The notes under the pieces: generated by a model | The model's database searches: none | What the model saw: the letters and a program-made list of their open reading frames with translations, nothing else | Told to the model about the DNA's origin: nothing | Made by a program: the position numbers and the translations under genes | Assembly (NCBI RefSeq): GCF_019139535.1 | Contig: NZ_CP077073.1 | Location: 2,074,501 to 2,138,500 of the forward strand | Length of the DNA: 64,000 nt | Direction: 5' to 3' | Source: Pseudomonas muyukensis | GTDB lineage: Bacteria > Pseudomonadota > Gammaproteobacteria > Pseudomonadales > Pseudomonadaceae | Shown here: in pieces, positions 17,462-26,323 of the stretch | Layout of the letters: every line of letters begins with the position of its first letter | Numbering within the stretch: position 1 is the first letter of the stretch

Positions 17462-18739
17462 TCAGAAGCGGTAGGTCAGCGAAGCACCAACGCCGTGGGC
17501 GCTGTTTTCGTACTTGGCCTGGTAGCTGCCCTTGAGTGCGCCTTCCTGCAGGCTGTGCGGACGGTTGTTGACCTTGGTGTCCTCTTCCCACAGGTAGGAG
17601 TAGGCCACGTCGATGGTCATGTCGTCGGTCGGGCTCCAGCCGGCACCGATGCTGAAGATCTTGCGATCGCCAGTAGGAATGCGCGGGGAGCGGTTGGTGT
17701 TGTTGGTCGGCGACTGGTCAACCGAGAAACCGGTACGCAGGGTCCACTCCTTGTTCACCTTGTAGGAGGCGCCAATGGCGTGGGCCCAGGTGTCGTGCCA
17801 GTTCTGCTCCTCGGTGATGGTCCCGAACTGCGCGGCCAGCGGACCTGAGATCTCGTTGTTGACCGTGATGTTTTCCAGACGGCTCCAACGGGTCCAGGTG
17901 CTGCCTGCGTACAGGGTCCAGTTGTCGTCCAGCTCATGGGTGACCGAGAAGTCGACCGATTCCGGGGTCTTGATCTTCAAGGTGGCGTCGTACTTCTGCC
18001 CAGTCTGCCCAAGCAACGGGTAGTTGAGCATGGTCTTGCCTTCGAGCTTGTAGTCGACCATCGAGTGGTAGGTCAGGCCGACGCGGGTGCGATCAGTCGC
18101 CTGGACCAGGATACCGATGTTGTAGCCAACCGCGGTGTCGTCGCCCTTGATCTTCACTTCGCCATCAGCCGGACGCAGCGGCGAGATACTGGCCAGGTTC
18201 GAGCCCAGTTCGCCCTTGATGCGGTTGATGGTCGGACCGAAACCGATCGAGACCTTGTCGTTGAACGCATAGCTCACGGTCGGCTGGAAGGTCACGACCT
18301 CGACATGGCTCTTTTTACCCCAGTAGCGCGCGGCATCGTCGCTACCGTAGTCGGTGACCAGGCCGAATGGCACGTAAACGCCGAAACCGACGCTCCAGTG
18401 GTCATCGATCGACTTGACGTAGTAGCCCATCGGTACACCGACCACAGGCACCATGTCACCGTCTGTTTCCCCCCCCTTGCTGCTGCCTGGGCCCGAAATA
18501 TCGGACTTGGCAATCACAGCGGCACCACCGACGGTCATCTGGTCGCGCTTGAGGCGCGACATGCCCGCCGGGTTGCCGTACACGGTGCTGGCATCTTCGG
18601 CAGAAGAAGAACGACCCGCGAAACCTGTCCCCATACCGCTGACGCTTTGTTCGTTCAGGGCGAAACCACTGGCGAGCAATTGGCTGGAAGCGAGGGCAAC
18701 GGCAATGCCGAGAGAGGTTTTGAGCATTACTTTTTTCAT
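17462..18739 (-). CDS. FadL-type outer-membrane long-chain fatty acid / hydrocarbon transporter
   Basis: A 425-residue predicted 14-stranded beta-barrel of the OmpP1/FadL/TodX family that lets hydrophobic substrates cross the outer membrane. It has a signal peptide ending in SSQLLASGFALNEQS, where the mature protein starts with the hatch region, then the motif GNPAGMSRLKRDQ. It ends in an aromatic residue (LTYRF) as outer-membrane barrels do. The start at 18739 is supported by AAGGAG; the open frame continues upstream without one. Substrate cannot be fixed from sequence. Confidence 0.92.
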   Translation of the reverse strand: MKKVMLKTSLGIAVALASSQLLASGFALNEQSVSGMGTGFAGRSSSAEDASTVYGNPAGMSRLKRDQMTVGGAAVIAKSDISGPGSSKGGETDGDMVPVVGVPMGYYVKSIDDHWSVGFGVYVPFGLVTDYGSDDAARYWGKKSHVEVVTFQPTVSYAFNDKVSIGFGPTINRIKGELGSNLASISPLRPADGEVKIKGDDTAVGYNIGILVQATDRTRVGLTYHSMVDYKLEGKTMLNYPLLGQTGQKYDATLKIKTPESVDFSVTHELDDNWTLYAGSTWTRWSRLENITVNNEISGPLAAQFGTITEEQNWHDTWAHAIGASYKVNKEWTLRTGFSVDQSPTNNTNRSPRIPTGDRKIFSIGAGWSPTDDMTIDVAYSYLWEEDTKVNNRPHSLQEGALKGSYQAKYENSAHGVGASLTYRF

Positions 18740-18884
18740 TATTAGAAACTCCTTGGGATCTCCGGGGCGAAAAGCTATCAACAAATGCCGCTCCACGCTA
18801 TAGGCGCAAACACTGGAGATAGAGCGGTTTTGTAGGACAATCCGACCAAAATTCCTTTTTTTCGCGGTAGAGGGGCGGGTGTTT

Positions 18885-19367
18885 TCAGGACGCCAGAACC
18901 TGAACCGGCTCGATGCAGTGCCGCCAGGCCTGGGTGAAATCGCGCAGGCGGCCCTGTGGGTGGAAGGTTTGCCGCCAGATCCGCGCCAGGCCCAGCAGGT
19001 CGTCGGCGGCCGGCAATGGCACGGCCTGTTCCTCGATGAGCATCCAGGCGATGGCGGTGGCGTAGCGCAGGTTTACCGTCAGTTCCAGGTGCGGGCCGCC
19101 CAGGAAGGCGTGCTGGCTGGCCAGGCCGCGAACCAGGCTGGCCAGCTCTGGGTCGCGGGCCAGGAACTGGTCCCACAGGCAGCGGTGGCGCTGCTCGCCA
19201 ATACGGTACAAGCCATGGCCGCGTCGGTCGTGCAGGGCCGAGCCCAGGGCTGATTGACTGGCGGCAACGCCCAGTAACAAAGCTTCGGCGCTGTCGCAGT
19301 GACGATCCAGATAAAGCAGGGTCGGTCGGATCACATATTGACTCAACTCGTTCGCAGCGATGCCCAT
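18885..19367 (-). CDS. Hypothetical protein (160 residues)
   Basis: The function is not known to me. The protein is predicted soluble, with the segments ESALxSAL-like GSALHDRRGHGLYRIG, then LASLVRGLASQHAFL and TVNLRYATAIAWMLI. The Gly-Leu-Tyr-Arg context and helical pattern are faintly reminiscent of lysozyme-like transglycosylase folds, but no catalytic glutamate can be assigned, so I make no functional call. The ribosome site AGAGG before the start supports the gene. It is preceded by the FadL gene and followed by an intergenic stretch. Confidence 0.72.
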   Translation of the reverse strand: MGIAANELSQYVIRPTLLYLDRHCDSAEALLLGVAASQSALGSALHDRRGHGLYRIGEQRHRCLWDQFLARDPELASLVRGLASQHAFLGGPHLELTVNLRYATAIAWMLIEEQAVPLPAADDLLGLARIWRQTFHPQGRLRDFTQAWRHCIEPVQVLAS

Positions 19368-19612
19368 GATGGCCTCTGGCTAAGAAGGACCGACGGGCGC
19401 TGGAGCTTGGCAGCTGGTGAGTGGTCAGGCCCGCCGGAAGCGGCAAGCGCCGCTCGAGTTGAAGTGTAGTGTGATAAGCGTGGTGTAAAGGGCTGTTTTT
19501 AAATCGATTGCTGTCTGAGGGCGCGGGCTATATGCCCGCTGGCAATTAAGCCAATTGCCTTCAGACAGGCTGTTGCGTGACCTATTCATGGCGTGAATTA
19601 CCCGCCATTCAT

Positions 19613-19837
19613 TCATGCGGTCAGCGACTGGCGGGTACGATCGATCACCGCTTGCAAGGGTTCTGCCCGGTTGTATTGGTCCGGGTAGAGACGCTCGCTG
19701 TGGCAGGCGATGCCGTGTTCGTCGACCAGGGTGAAGCTGAAGCTGCCCTTGCGCGGTGCGACGATCAGGCACTTCAGTGGGGCGAAGGCCTGGGAAAGGG
19801 TGCCGAAGGCAGCCTGGATTTGCTGATGGTTACTCAT
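19613..19837 (-). CDS. DUF3509-type small protein (74 residues)
   Basis: A 74-residue protein resembling the Pseudomonas DUF3509 family: a SQAFAPLKC start, a central beta-rich stretch GSFSFTLVDEHGIACHSERLY, and a C-terminal helix with LQAVIDRTRQSL. The function of the family is unknown. The ATG at 19837 is the likely start; a longer form from 19882 lacks a better ribosome site. Confidence 0.72.
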   Translation of the reverse strand: MSNHQQIQAAFGTLSQAFAPLKCLIVAPRKGSFSFTLVDEHGIACHSERLYPDQYNRAEPLQAVIDRTRQSLTA

Positions 19838-20234
19838 ATTGTTGGATGTTCCTGCGTAAGACACGGTATTCGATCCGTGCACAATAGAAACGTTCCAGTG
19901 ACATCTTTATTAAGGAGACGCAGAACCTGACTGGAACAGGGCAGCCAGAGGGGCGCATGCATAAGTGGGCGCTGGGCTGACTGGTAGGTACGACAGAAGG
20001 CAGGCAGCACACCGGGGCCAGGGTTCTAGGCACCGGGGGAGATCCTGATCAATCTGAAATCGTGATTCGCGCAGGGCAGGGATTGCCAAGTGAATCATCG
20101 AATGGGCCGGTCCGGTGAGGCAGCGCTTACGCGTGTCGGCGTGCGGCTGCGGGGACACAAATGGCCAGAATTGACTTTCAGCTGGGTACTAACAGGGCGC
20201 AACCCTACACGAACATTGCTGGGTTGGCAACTGT

Positions 20235-20369
20235 TTACTTTATTTTCGCGAAGCCGACCATTATGGCGGCAATCGCGGCTGCTGTGAAGAGGGTGAACAG
20301 CCCCAAGACGGCTCCGCCTATGCCGTTTTCGTGCGGCGCAGGGCCACTGGCCAGGGGACTTGTACACAT
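20235..20369 (-). CDS. Possible small membrane protein (44 residues)
   Basis: The frame reads MCTSPLASGPAPHENGIGG and then one hydrophobic helix (about residues 18-41) ending in KIK. The composition looks like a real single-span membrane protein rather than random GC-rich sequence. There is no good ribosome site before the ATG, and the frame could extend upstream to 20420. Treat as tentative. Confidence 0.35.
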   Translation of the reverse strand: MCTSPLASGPAPHENGIGGAVLGLFTLFTAAAIAAIMVGFAKIK

Positions 20370-20535
20370 TCGAATGGGGACTTGTAACCCTCTTGCAACA
20401 TCCTGTGGACGCTTCGCCAATGACTTGACTGAAAGCTTAAGTCAATGAAAAAAAACACTAATTTCTGCTGGTGAAAAAATCGACAGTTTGACTGAAAGCC
20501 CCATTTCACAGGGGTTTGCGGCCTGCGTGAAGGGG

Positions 20536-20570
20536 TTGTCCACCGAGTTATCCACAGCTTCTGTGGATTG
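20536..20570. promoter_or_regulatory. Cluster of DnaA-box-like sequences
   Basis: A consensus TTATCCACA (20548-20556) is followed after a short spacer by the inverted TGTGGATTG, forming ATCCACAG-CTT-CTGTGGAT. A further near match, TTGTCCACC, lies just upstream. An A-rich stretch sits 70 bases away. DnaA binding is inferred from the motif only. Confidence 0.45.
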
Positions 20571-20777
20571 TCCCGGGGGCTTGCTCTAGGACGGGCGTGC
20601 CAGCTATTTCATCTGGTGTCCGACAATCGGATGGCAATAGGGTGGCCGGCATTTCCAGGCAGGAAACGTCAAGAAAAAAACATCGGTTTTTTTTCAGTTC
20701 AGCCATAAGTCGAAGGCGCCACTGGCGGCAAAAAGGAGTAGAGTGGCGCGCCTTTCGAGTCACCAACGCTGTCGGTC

Positions 20778-21188
20778 ATGAAGCTTCGCGGTAAACACCT
20801 CGTCCCCTCGGTTGCAGCCCCTTCGTTGCCCTCTCCCAAACGGTTTTCCCTGAAAGTGGCCTTGTGGCTGCTCGACAGCCCGCGCCTGGGCGACAAGCCC
20901 AGCGTCAAGCACCTGGCCGGGCGCATGCTCAAACAGCCGGCGCGCCAAGGCGTGGTGGTGGCCCAGAGCCGCCTGGGGCAGATGCTCTGCCGTGATTGCG
21001 GCAACGCCCGGGACCGGCGCATCGGCCATGAACTGCTGCGCCAGGCTGCCCGTGCCGGTGACCGGCGCGCCCAGTTGGAGTACGGCCGCCTGTGCCAGGC
21101 GCAGGCGCCGGAGCAGGCCCGCTATTGGCTGGAACTGGCGGCCGGGCAGGGCTCGCAGGAGGCTCGGCGGTTGCTGCGCCAGCTTTAG
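20778..21188 (+). CDS. Sel1-like repeat protein
   Basis: A 136-residue basic protein whose second half shows Sel1-like (SLR) helical repeats: GHELLRQAARAGDRRAQLEYGRL, then ARYWLELAAGQGSQEARRLL, each with the A-A-x-x-G-x-x-x-A pattern. Such repeats mediate protein contacts; the partner is unknown. No ribosome site precedes the ATG directly. A 12-codon frame starting at GTG 20743 with AAGGAG ahead of it ends at an overlapping ATGA, so the gene may be translated by coupling. Confidence 0.8.
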   Translation: MKLRGKHLVPSVAAPSLPSPKRFSLKVALWLLDSPRLGDKPSVKHLAGRMLKQPARQGVVVAQSRLGQMLCRDCGNARDRRIGHELLRQAARAGDRRAQLEYGRLCQAQAPEQARYWLELAAGQGSQEARRLLRQL

Positions 21189-21288
21189 CGTTGCAGGCGC
21201 AGGGCGGTTCGCCTGCAAGGCAGGCGTGGTGGCGGGCAGCCGAGCTGATAAGCTGCACGGCAATCGTCAATGTTCGTTCGGGGTAGGC

Positions 21289-22761
21289 ATGACAGTGGAT
21301 CTGACCAGCATTCTGCTGGGCTTGGTGGCGGGCGCCGTGCCTTGCCTGGGCTGGGTCATGCAGGTGCAGCGCGGCCAGGGCGCGCGCAAGGCCGAGCAGG
21401 CCCTGCTCGAGGAGCGCCTGAATGCCGCGCAACTGGCCCAGGCCGGCTTGCAGGCGCAGATGGAGGCCTGTCGCGACGAGATCAGCGACCTTGGCGAGGC
21501 CAACACTGTCAAGCAGACCCAGCTGGCGGCCCAGGGCCGTGAGCTGGAGCTGCTGCAGATCGACCGCGACAACGCCCGCGACGCCGCCCATGCCTGGAGC
21601 CTGGAGCGGGCCAACCGCGAAGCCGAGCTGCGCCGCCTGGAGGCCCAGACCGCGCGCCTGGAAGCCGAGCTGCGCGAGCAGCAGGAAAGCCACCAGCAAC
21701 GCCTGGAAGACCTGCAGGAGGCCCGCGACACCCTGCGCGCGCAGTTCGCCGACATGGCCACGAAGATCTTCGACGAGCGCGAGCAGCGCTTTGCCCAGAC
21801 CAGTCAGCAGCACCTGGGCCAGCTGCTCGATCCGCTCAAGGAGCGCATCCAGGCCTTCGAAAAACGCGTCGAGGAAAGCTACCAGCAAGAGGCCCGCGAG
21901 CGCTTTTCGCTGGGCAAGGAGCTCGAGCGCCTGCAGCAGCTCAACCTGCGCCTGTCCGACGAAGCCACCAACCTCACCCAGGCGCTCAAGGGCCAGAAGA
22001 CCCAGGGCAACTGGGGCGAGCTGATTCTCGAGCGGGTGCTGGAGCACGCGGGCCTGGAGAAGGGCCGCGAGTACCAGACCCAGGTCAGCCTCAAGAGCGC
22101 CGATGGCGAGCGGTTCCAGCCCGATGTGCTGATCATGCTGCCGGGCGACAAGCAGGTGGTGGTCGACGCCAAGGTCAGCCTCACCGCCTACCAGCAGTTC
22201 GTCGGCAACAACGACGAGGCGGCGCTCAAGCAGCATGTGCAGTCGCTGCGCAACCACGTCAAAGGGCTGTCGAGCAAGGACTACAACCGTCTCGAAGGCC
22301 TGCACAGCCTGGATTTCGTGCTGTTGTTCGTGCCTATCGAGGCGGCGTTCTCGGCGGCGTTGCAGGCCGAGCCGAACCTGTTCCAGGAAGCCTTCGACCG
22401 GCAGATCGTGATCGTCAGCCCCACCACCTTGCTGGCTACCCTGCGGGTGATCGACAGCCTGTGGAAGCAGGAGCGCCAGGGCCAGAACGCCCGGGAGATC
22501 GCCGAGCGCGCCGGCTGGCTGTACGACAAGTTCGTGCTGTTCATCCAGGACCTGGACGAGCTGGGCGCGCGCCTGGCCCAGGTCGACAAGGCCTACGCCG
22601 CGGCGCGCAACAAGCTGTGCGAGGGGCGTGGCAACCTGGTCAGCCGCAGCGAGCAGCTCAAGCTGCTCGGCGCCCGGGCCAGCAAGAGCCTGCCGGCCGA
22701 GTTGATCGAGCGCGCCCTGAGCGACGAGGCGCTTACTGAACCAGGCTCAGATGGCGGTTGA
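21289..22761 (+). CDS. rmuC: RmuC-family DNA recombination protein
   Basis: A 490-residue protein with one N-terminal membrane anchor (ILLGLVAGAVPCLGWVMQ), a long coiled coil (about 30-190), and the C-terminal RmuC nuclease-like domain marked by QGNWGELILERVLEHAGL, FQPDVLIMLP and VVVDAKVSL. In E. coli RmuC limits recombination between inverted repeats. The 3' end overlaps the convergent sensor-kinase gene by 29 bases. ATG 21289 is chosen because the membrane anchor starts there; the frame is open further upstream. Confidence 0.93.
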   Translation: MTVDLTSILLGLVAGAVPCLGWVMQVQRGQGARKAEQALLEERLNAAQLAQAGLQAQMEACRDEISDLGEANTVKQTQLAAQGRELELLQIDRDNARDAAHAWSLERANREAELRRLEAQTARLEAELREQQESHQQRLEDLQEARDTLRAQFADMATKIFDEREQRFAQTSQQHLGQLLDPLKERIQAFEKRVEESYQQEARERFSLGKELERLQQLNLRLSDEATNLTQALKGQKTQGNWGELILERVLEHAGLEKGREYQTQVSLKSADGERFQPDVLIMLPGDKQVVVDAKVSLTAYQQFVGNNDEAALKQHVQSLRNHVKGLSSKDYNRLEGLHSLDFVLLFVPIEAAFSAALQAEPNLFQEAFDRQIVIVSPTTLLATLRVIDSLWKQERQGQNAREIAERAGWLYDKFVLFIQDLDELGARLAQVDKAYAAARNKLCEGRGNLVSRSEQLKLLGARASKSLPAELIERALSDEALTEPGSDGG

Positions 22762-25700
22762 GCAGGGCGCGCAGGGCCGCCGGCTTGACCGGCTTGGCCA
22801 GGTAGTCCAGGCCGGCGGCATGGACCATGGCGATGGTTTCGTTGCGCCCGTCGGCGCTGATCACCACCCCGGGCACCGGTTCGCCCAGGCGCGCGCGTAG
22901 CCAGCCCATCAGCCCGGTGCCGGTTTCGCCGTCGTCGAGGTGGAAGTCCACCAGCGCCAGGTGCGGGCGCAAGCCCTTGGCCAGCAACGCCTCGCATTCG
23001 GCCTGGTTGCGCGCGGTGGACACCTGGCAGCCCCAGCGGCTGAGCAGGCTGTTCATGCCGATCAGGATGCTGTCTTCGTTGTCCACGCACAGCACCTGCA
23101 GCCCGGCCAGGGGCTGGCCTGCCTGCTCCACTGGTGCTGGCGCTGCGGGTGCGGCGCTACGGGCGATGGGCACGCCAACCCGGAACACACTGCCCTTGCC
23201 TGGCCAGGAACGTACCTCGAGCTGGTGGCCGAGCACCCGGCACAGGCCGTCGGCAATCGCCAGGCCCAGGCCCAGGCCTTTCTCGGCGCGGGTCTGGTGG
23301 CTGTCCAGGCGCTTGAACTCCTGGAAGATCACCGCCAGCTTGTCGTCGGCGATGCCCGGGCCGCGGTCCCATACTTCCAGCCACAAGCGCTCGCCCTGGC
23401 GACGCACGCCGAGCAGGATCGGCCCCTTGCCATAGCGCAAGGCATTGGTGAGGAAGTTCTGCAGCACCCGGCGCAGCAGCTTCATGTCGCTGTCGACCCG
23501 CAGGCGGCTGCCGCGCAGGCGAAATGCCAGGCCTTTTTCGGCGGCCAGCAGCTTGAACTCGGCACCGAGGGTATCGAACAGCTGGTTGAGGGCGAAGGGC
23601 TTGACGTCCGGGGTGACCCGGCCGTTCTCCAGGCGCGAGATATCCAGCAGGTCGCTGATCAGCTCTTCGGCCGAACGCAGCGAGCTGTCCATGTGCTGGA
23701 CCAGTTGGCGGGCTTCGTCGTTCATGCCCTCGGCCTGTTGCGACAACGCCGCGGAGAACAACCGCGCGGCGTTCAGCGGCTGCATCAGGTCGTGGCTGAC
23801 GGCAGCCAGGAATCGGGTTTTCGACTGGCTGACGGCCTCGGCGCGGCTCTTGGCCTCGCTCAGCGCCTGGTTGAGCTGCGACAGCTCGTGGGTGCGCTCG
23901 GCGACCCGCTGCTCGAGGCTTTCGTTGGCGTCGCGCAGGGCCTGCTCGGCTTCGCGGAACGGGGTGATGTCGGTGAAGCTCATGACGAAACCACCGCCGG
24001 GCATCGGGTTGCCGATCAGCTCGATCACCCGGCCATTGGGGAACAGCCGTTCGGAGGAATGGGCGCGCCCCTGGCGCATCCAGTGCAGGCGCCGCGCCAC
24101 ATGCACCTGGGCCTCGCCCGGGCCGCACAGGCCGCGGTCGGCGTTGTAGCGGATGATGTCGGCAATCGGCCGGCCGACGCTGATCAGCCCGTCGGGGTAG
24201 TTGAACAGTTCGAGGTAGCGACGGTTCCAGGCCACCAGGTGCAGGTTCTGGTCCACGACGCTGATGCCCTGGTTGATGTTCTCGATGGCCCCTTGCAGCA
24301 ATGCGCGGTTGAACTGCAGCACCTCGCTGGCCTCGTCGGCGATGCGCACCACGTCCTCGAGCTGCATGTCGCGGCCTTCGATGGCGGCCTTGACCACCGC
24401 GCGGGTCGAGGAGCTGCCGAGCACGCCGGCCAGCAGCCGTTCGGTGTGCTCGATCCAGTCGCCGTCGGCGTTCTGGTTGGGGTTGAAACCCTTGCCCTGG
24501 CGATAGGCGAAACGGATGAAGCTCTGCCGGGCGCGTTCCTCGCCGACGAAGCGCGCGGCAAGCTTGAGCAGGTCGTCGATCTGCACCGCCAGCAGCGGTT
24601 TGCTGCTGGGGCGGGCGCTGGTCTGCTGGCCGATGAAGCGCCCGGCCTGCCAGTGCTCGGAAACCCGCGTGCGCGACAGGATCGAGACCCAGGCGAAGAG
24701 GGTGAAGTTACCCGCCAGCGACAACACCACGCCCTGGGTCAGCGGGGTGATCGGCAGGTTCAGCGGATTGCCGTGCAGCCAGGCCAGGCCTGGGAACAGC
24801 GCCAGCGACCAGCCCAGGCTATGGGCGGTGATCGGCAGCACCAGGGTGTAGAACCAGAGGAAGATACCCGCGGCGAGGCCGGCGAACACGCCGCGGCGGT
24901 TGGCCTGCTTCCAGTACAGCGCGCCTAGCATCGCCGGGGTCAGCTGGGTCACCGCGGCAAAGGCGATCTGGCCGATGGTGGCCAGGCTCGCGGTGGAGCC
25001 CAGCAGGCGGTAGCTGACGTAGGCCAGCAGCAGGATCACCACGATGGTCACCCGGCGCACCGAGAGCATCCAGTGGCGGAACACCTCGAACGGCCGCTCG
25101 GCGTTGTTGCGCCGTAGCAGCCAGGGCAGCAGCATGTCGTTGGAGACCATGGTCGACAACGCCACGGCCTCGACGATGACCATGCCGGTGGCCGCCGAGG
25201 CGCCGCCGATGAAGGCCAGCAGCGCCAGGCTCGGGTGCGCCTCGGCCAATGGCAGGCTGATGACGAAGGAGTCGGAGATCACCGTGCCTGGCAGCAGCAT
25301 TTGCCCGGCCAGGGCGATCGGCACCACGAACAGCGCGGCCAGGGCCAGGTACAGCGGGAACACCCAGCGCGCCAGGCGCATGTCCTGGGGCTCGATGTTC
25401 TCCACCACGGTAACCTGGAACTGCCGCGGCAGGCAGATGATCGCCATCATCGCCACGGCGGTCTGCACCACCATCGACGGCCAGTTGATGGTCTCCTGCC
25501 AATAGCTGTCCAGGTGCACCGACTGGCGTGCCTGGGTGAACAGGTCGTCGAAGCCGTCGTACAGGTTGAACACCACGAACACGCCCACCGCGAGGAAGGC
25601 CAGCAACTTGACCAGCGACTCGAAGGCGATGGCCAGCACCATGCCGCGGTGATGTTCGGTGACGTCGAGGCTGCGGGTGCCGAACACGATGGCGAACAGC

Positions 25701-26209
25701 GCCAGCACCAGCGATACCACCAGGGCGGTGTCCTGCACCCGGCTGCCAGTGGCATCGGCGCTGGCGCCGATCAGCAGGTTGACGCCCAGCACGATGCCCT
25801 TGAGCTGCAGGGAGATATAAGGCAGCACGCCGACCAGGCAGATCAGCGCCACCACCACGGCGAGGGTCTGCGACTTGCCGTAGCGCGCGGCGATGAAGTC
25901 GGCGATCGAGGTGATGTTCTGCTGCTTGCTGATCAGCACCATCTTCTGCACCACCCAGGGCGCGAAGATCAGCAACAGCACCGGGCCCAGGTAGATGGGC
26001 AGGAACGCCCAGAGCTGCTCGGCGGCCTGGCCGACCGCGCCGAAGAAGGTCCAGCTGGTGCAGTACACCGCCAGCGACAGGCTGTACACCCAGGCACGCA
26101 GGCGCGGCGGCAACGGTGTGCTGCGGCGGTCGCCGTAGAAGGCGATGGCGAACATGATGGCCATATAGGCCAGGGCGACCACGGCGATCAGCCCGCTGGA
26201 CAACGACAT
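22733..26209 (-). CDS. mxtR: Symporter-domain hybrid sensor histidine kinase (MxtR/CrbS type)
   Basis: An 1158-residue inner-membrane protein. The order is an SSS/SLC5-type solute:sodium symporter domain of about 13 helices (1-500), a linker, a PAS domain (about 630-750), a coiled coil, a HisKA domain with phospho-acceptor His806 in AVSHDLMQPLN, an HATPase with GLGLGLAI, and a C-terminal receiver with phospho-acceptor Asp1088 in LVDFHLDD. This architecture is that of MxtR/CrbS, which with ErdR/CrbR controls acetate (acs) metabolism and related genes in pseudomonads. The symbol is by architecture, not by search. The cognate regulator is not in the window. GGAG precedes the start. Confidence 0.88.
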   Translation of the reverse strand: MSLSSGLIAVVALAYMAIMFAIAFYGDRRSTPLPPRLRAWVYSLSLAVYCTSWTFFGAVGQAAEQLWAFLPIYLGPVLLLIFAPWVVQKMVLISKQQNITSIADFIAARYGKSQTLAVVVALICLVGVLPYISLQLKGIVLGVNLLIGASADATGSRVQDTALVVSLVLALFAIVFGTRSLDVTEHHRGMVLAIAFESLVKLLAFLAVGVFVVFNLYDGFDDLFTQARQSVHLDSYWQETINWPSMVVQTAVAMMAIICLPRQFQVTVVENIEPQDMRLARWVFPLYLALAALFVVPIALAGQMLLPGTVISDSFVISLPLAEAHPSLALLAFIGGASAATGMVIVEAVALSTMVSNDMLLPWLLRRNNAERPFEVFRHWMLSVRRVTIVVILLLAYVSYRLLGSTASLATIGQIAFAAVTQLTPAMLGALYWKQANRRGVFAGLAAGIFLWFYTLVLPITAHSLGWSLALFPGLAWLHGNPLNLPITPLTQGVVLSLAGNFTLFAWVSILSRTRVSEHWQAGRFIGQQTSARPSSKPLLAVQIDDLLKLAARFVGEERARQSFIRFAYRQGKGFNPNQNADGDWIEHTERLLAGVLGSSSTRAVVKAAIEGRDMQLEDVVRIADEASEVLQFNRALLQGAIENINQGISVVDQNLHLVAWNRRYLELFNYPDGLISVGRPIADIIRYNADRGLCGPGEAQVHVARRLHWMRQGRAHSSERLFPNGRVIELIGNPMPGGGFVMSFTDITPFREAEQALRDANESLEQRVAERTHELSQLNQALSEAKSRAEAVSQSKTRFLAAVSHDLMQPLNAARLFSAALSQQAEGMNDEARQLVQHMDSSLRSAEELISDLLDISRLENGRVTPDVKPFALNQLFDTLGAEFKLLAAEKGLAFRLRGSRLRVDSDMKLLRRVLQNFLTNALRYGKGPILLGVRRQGERLWLEVWDRGPGIADDKLAVIFQEFKRLDSHQTRAEKGLGLGLAIADGLCRVLGHQLEVRSWPGKGSVFRVGVPIARSAAPAAPAPVEQAGQPLAGLQVLCVDNEDSILIGMNSLLSRWGCQVSTARNQAECEALLAKGLRPHLALVDFHLDDGETGTGLMGWLRARLGEPVPGVVISADGRNETIAMVHAAGLDYLAKPVKPAALRALLNRHLSLVQ

Positions 26210-26323
26210 GCAAACTCCGGAGCAGAAAAAGAAACGCGGTCCCGATCAATCAGTCTGGCACGCAGGCGGCGCTTCGTCAGCGCCGACCATGGTCGCAGTG
26301 GCAGGACGTCGCAGGGCCGGCGT

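Larger units (their letters stand above)
19838..20777. other. Gene-poor 0.9 kb interval
   Basis: This stretch between two small genes holds no well-supported long CDS. Visible elements are a possible 44-residue membrane ORF on the minus strand (20235-20369), two direct copies of TTGACTGAAAGC (20425 and 20488), an A-rich patch around 20447-20480, DnaA-box-like sequences at 20536-20570, and a 12-codon ORF ahead of the next gene. Its first 380 bases show nothing else recognisable. Confidence 0.6.

Noticed and set aside
19830..20033. 67-codon minus-strand frame upstream of the DUF3509 gene
   Set aside because: No ribosome site, Cys/Arg-rich random composition, and overlap with the likely DUF3509 promoter.
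20671..20697. A7 and T8 runs considered as a terminator
   Set aside because: The pairing is only A-T with a tiny GC core, so the stem would be too weak; the polarity is also unclear.
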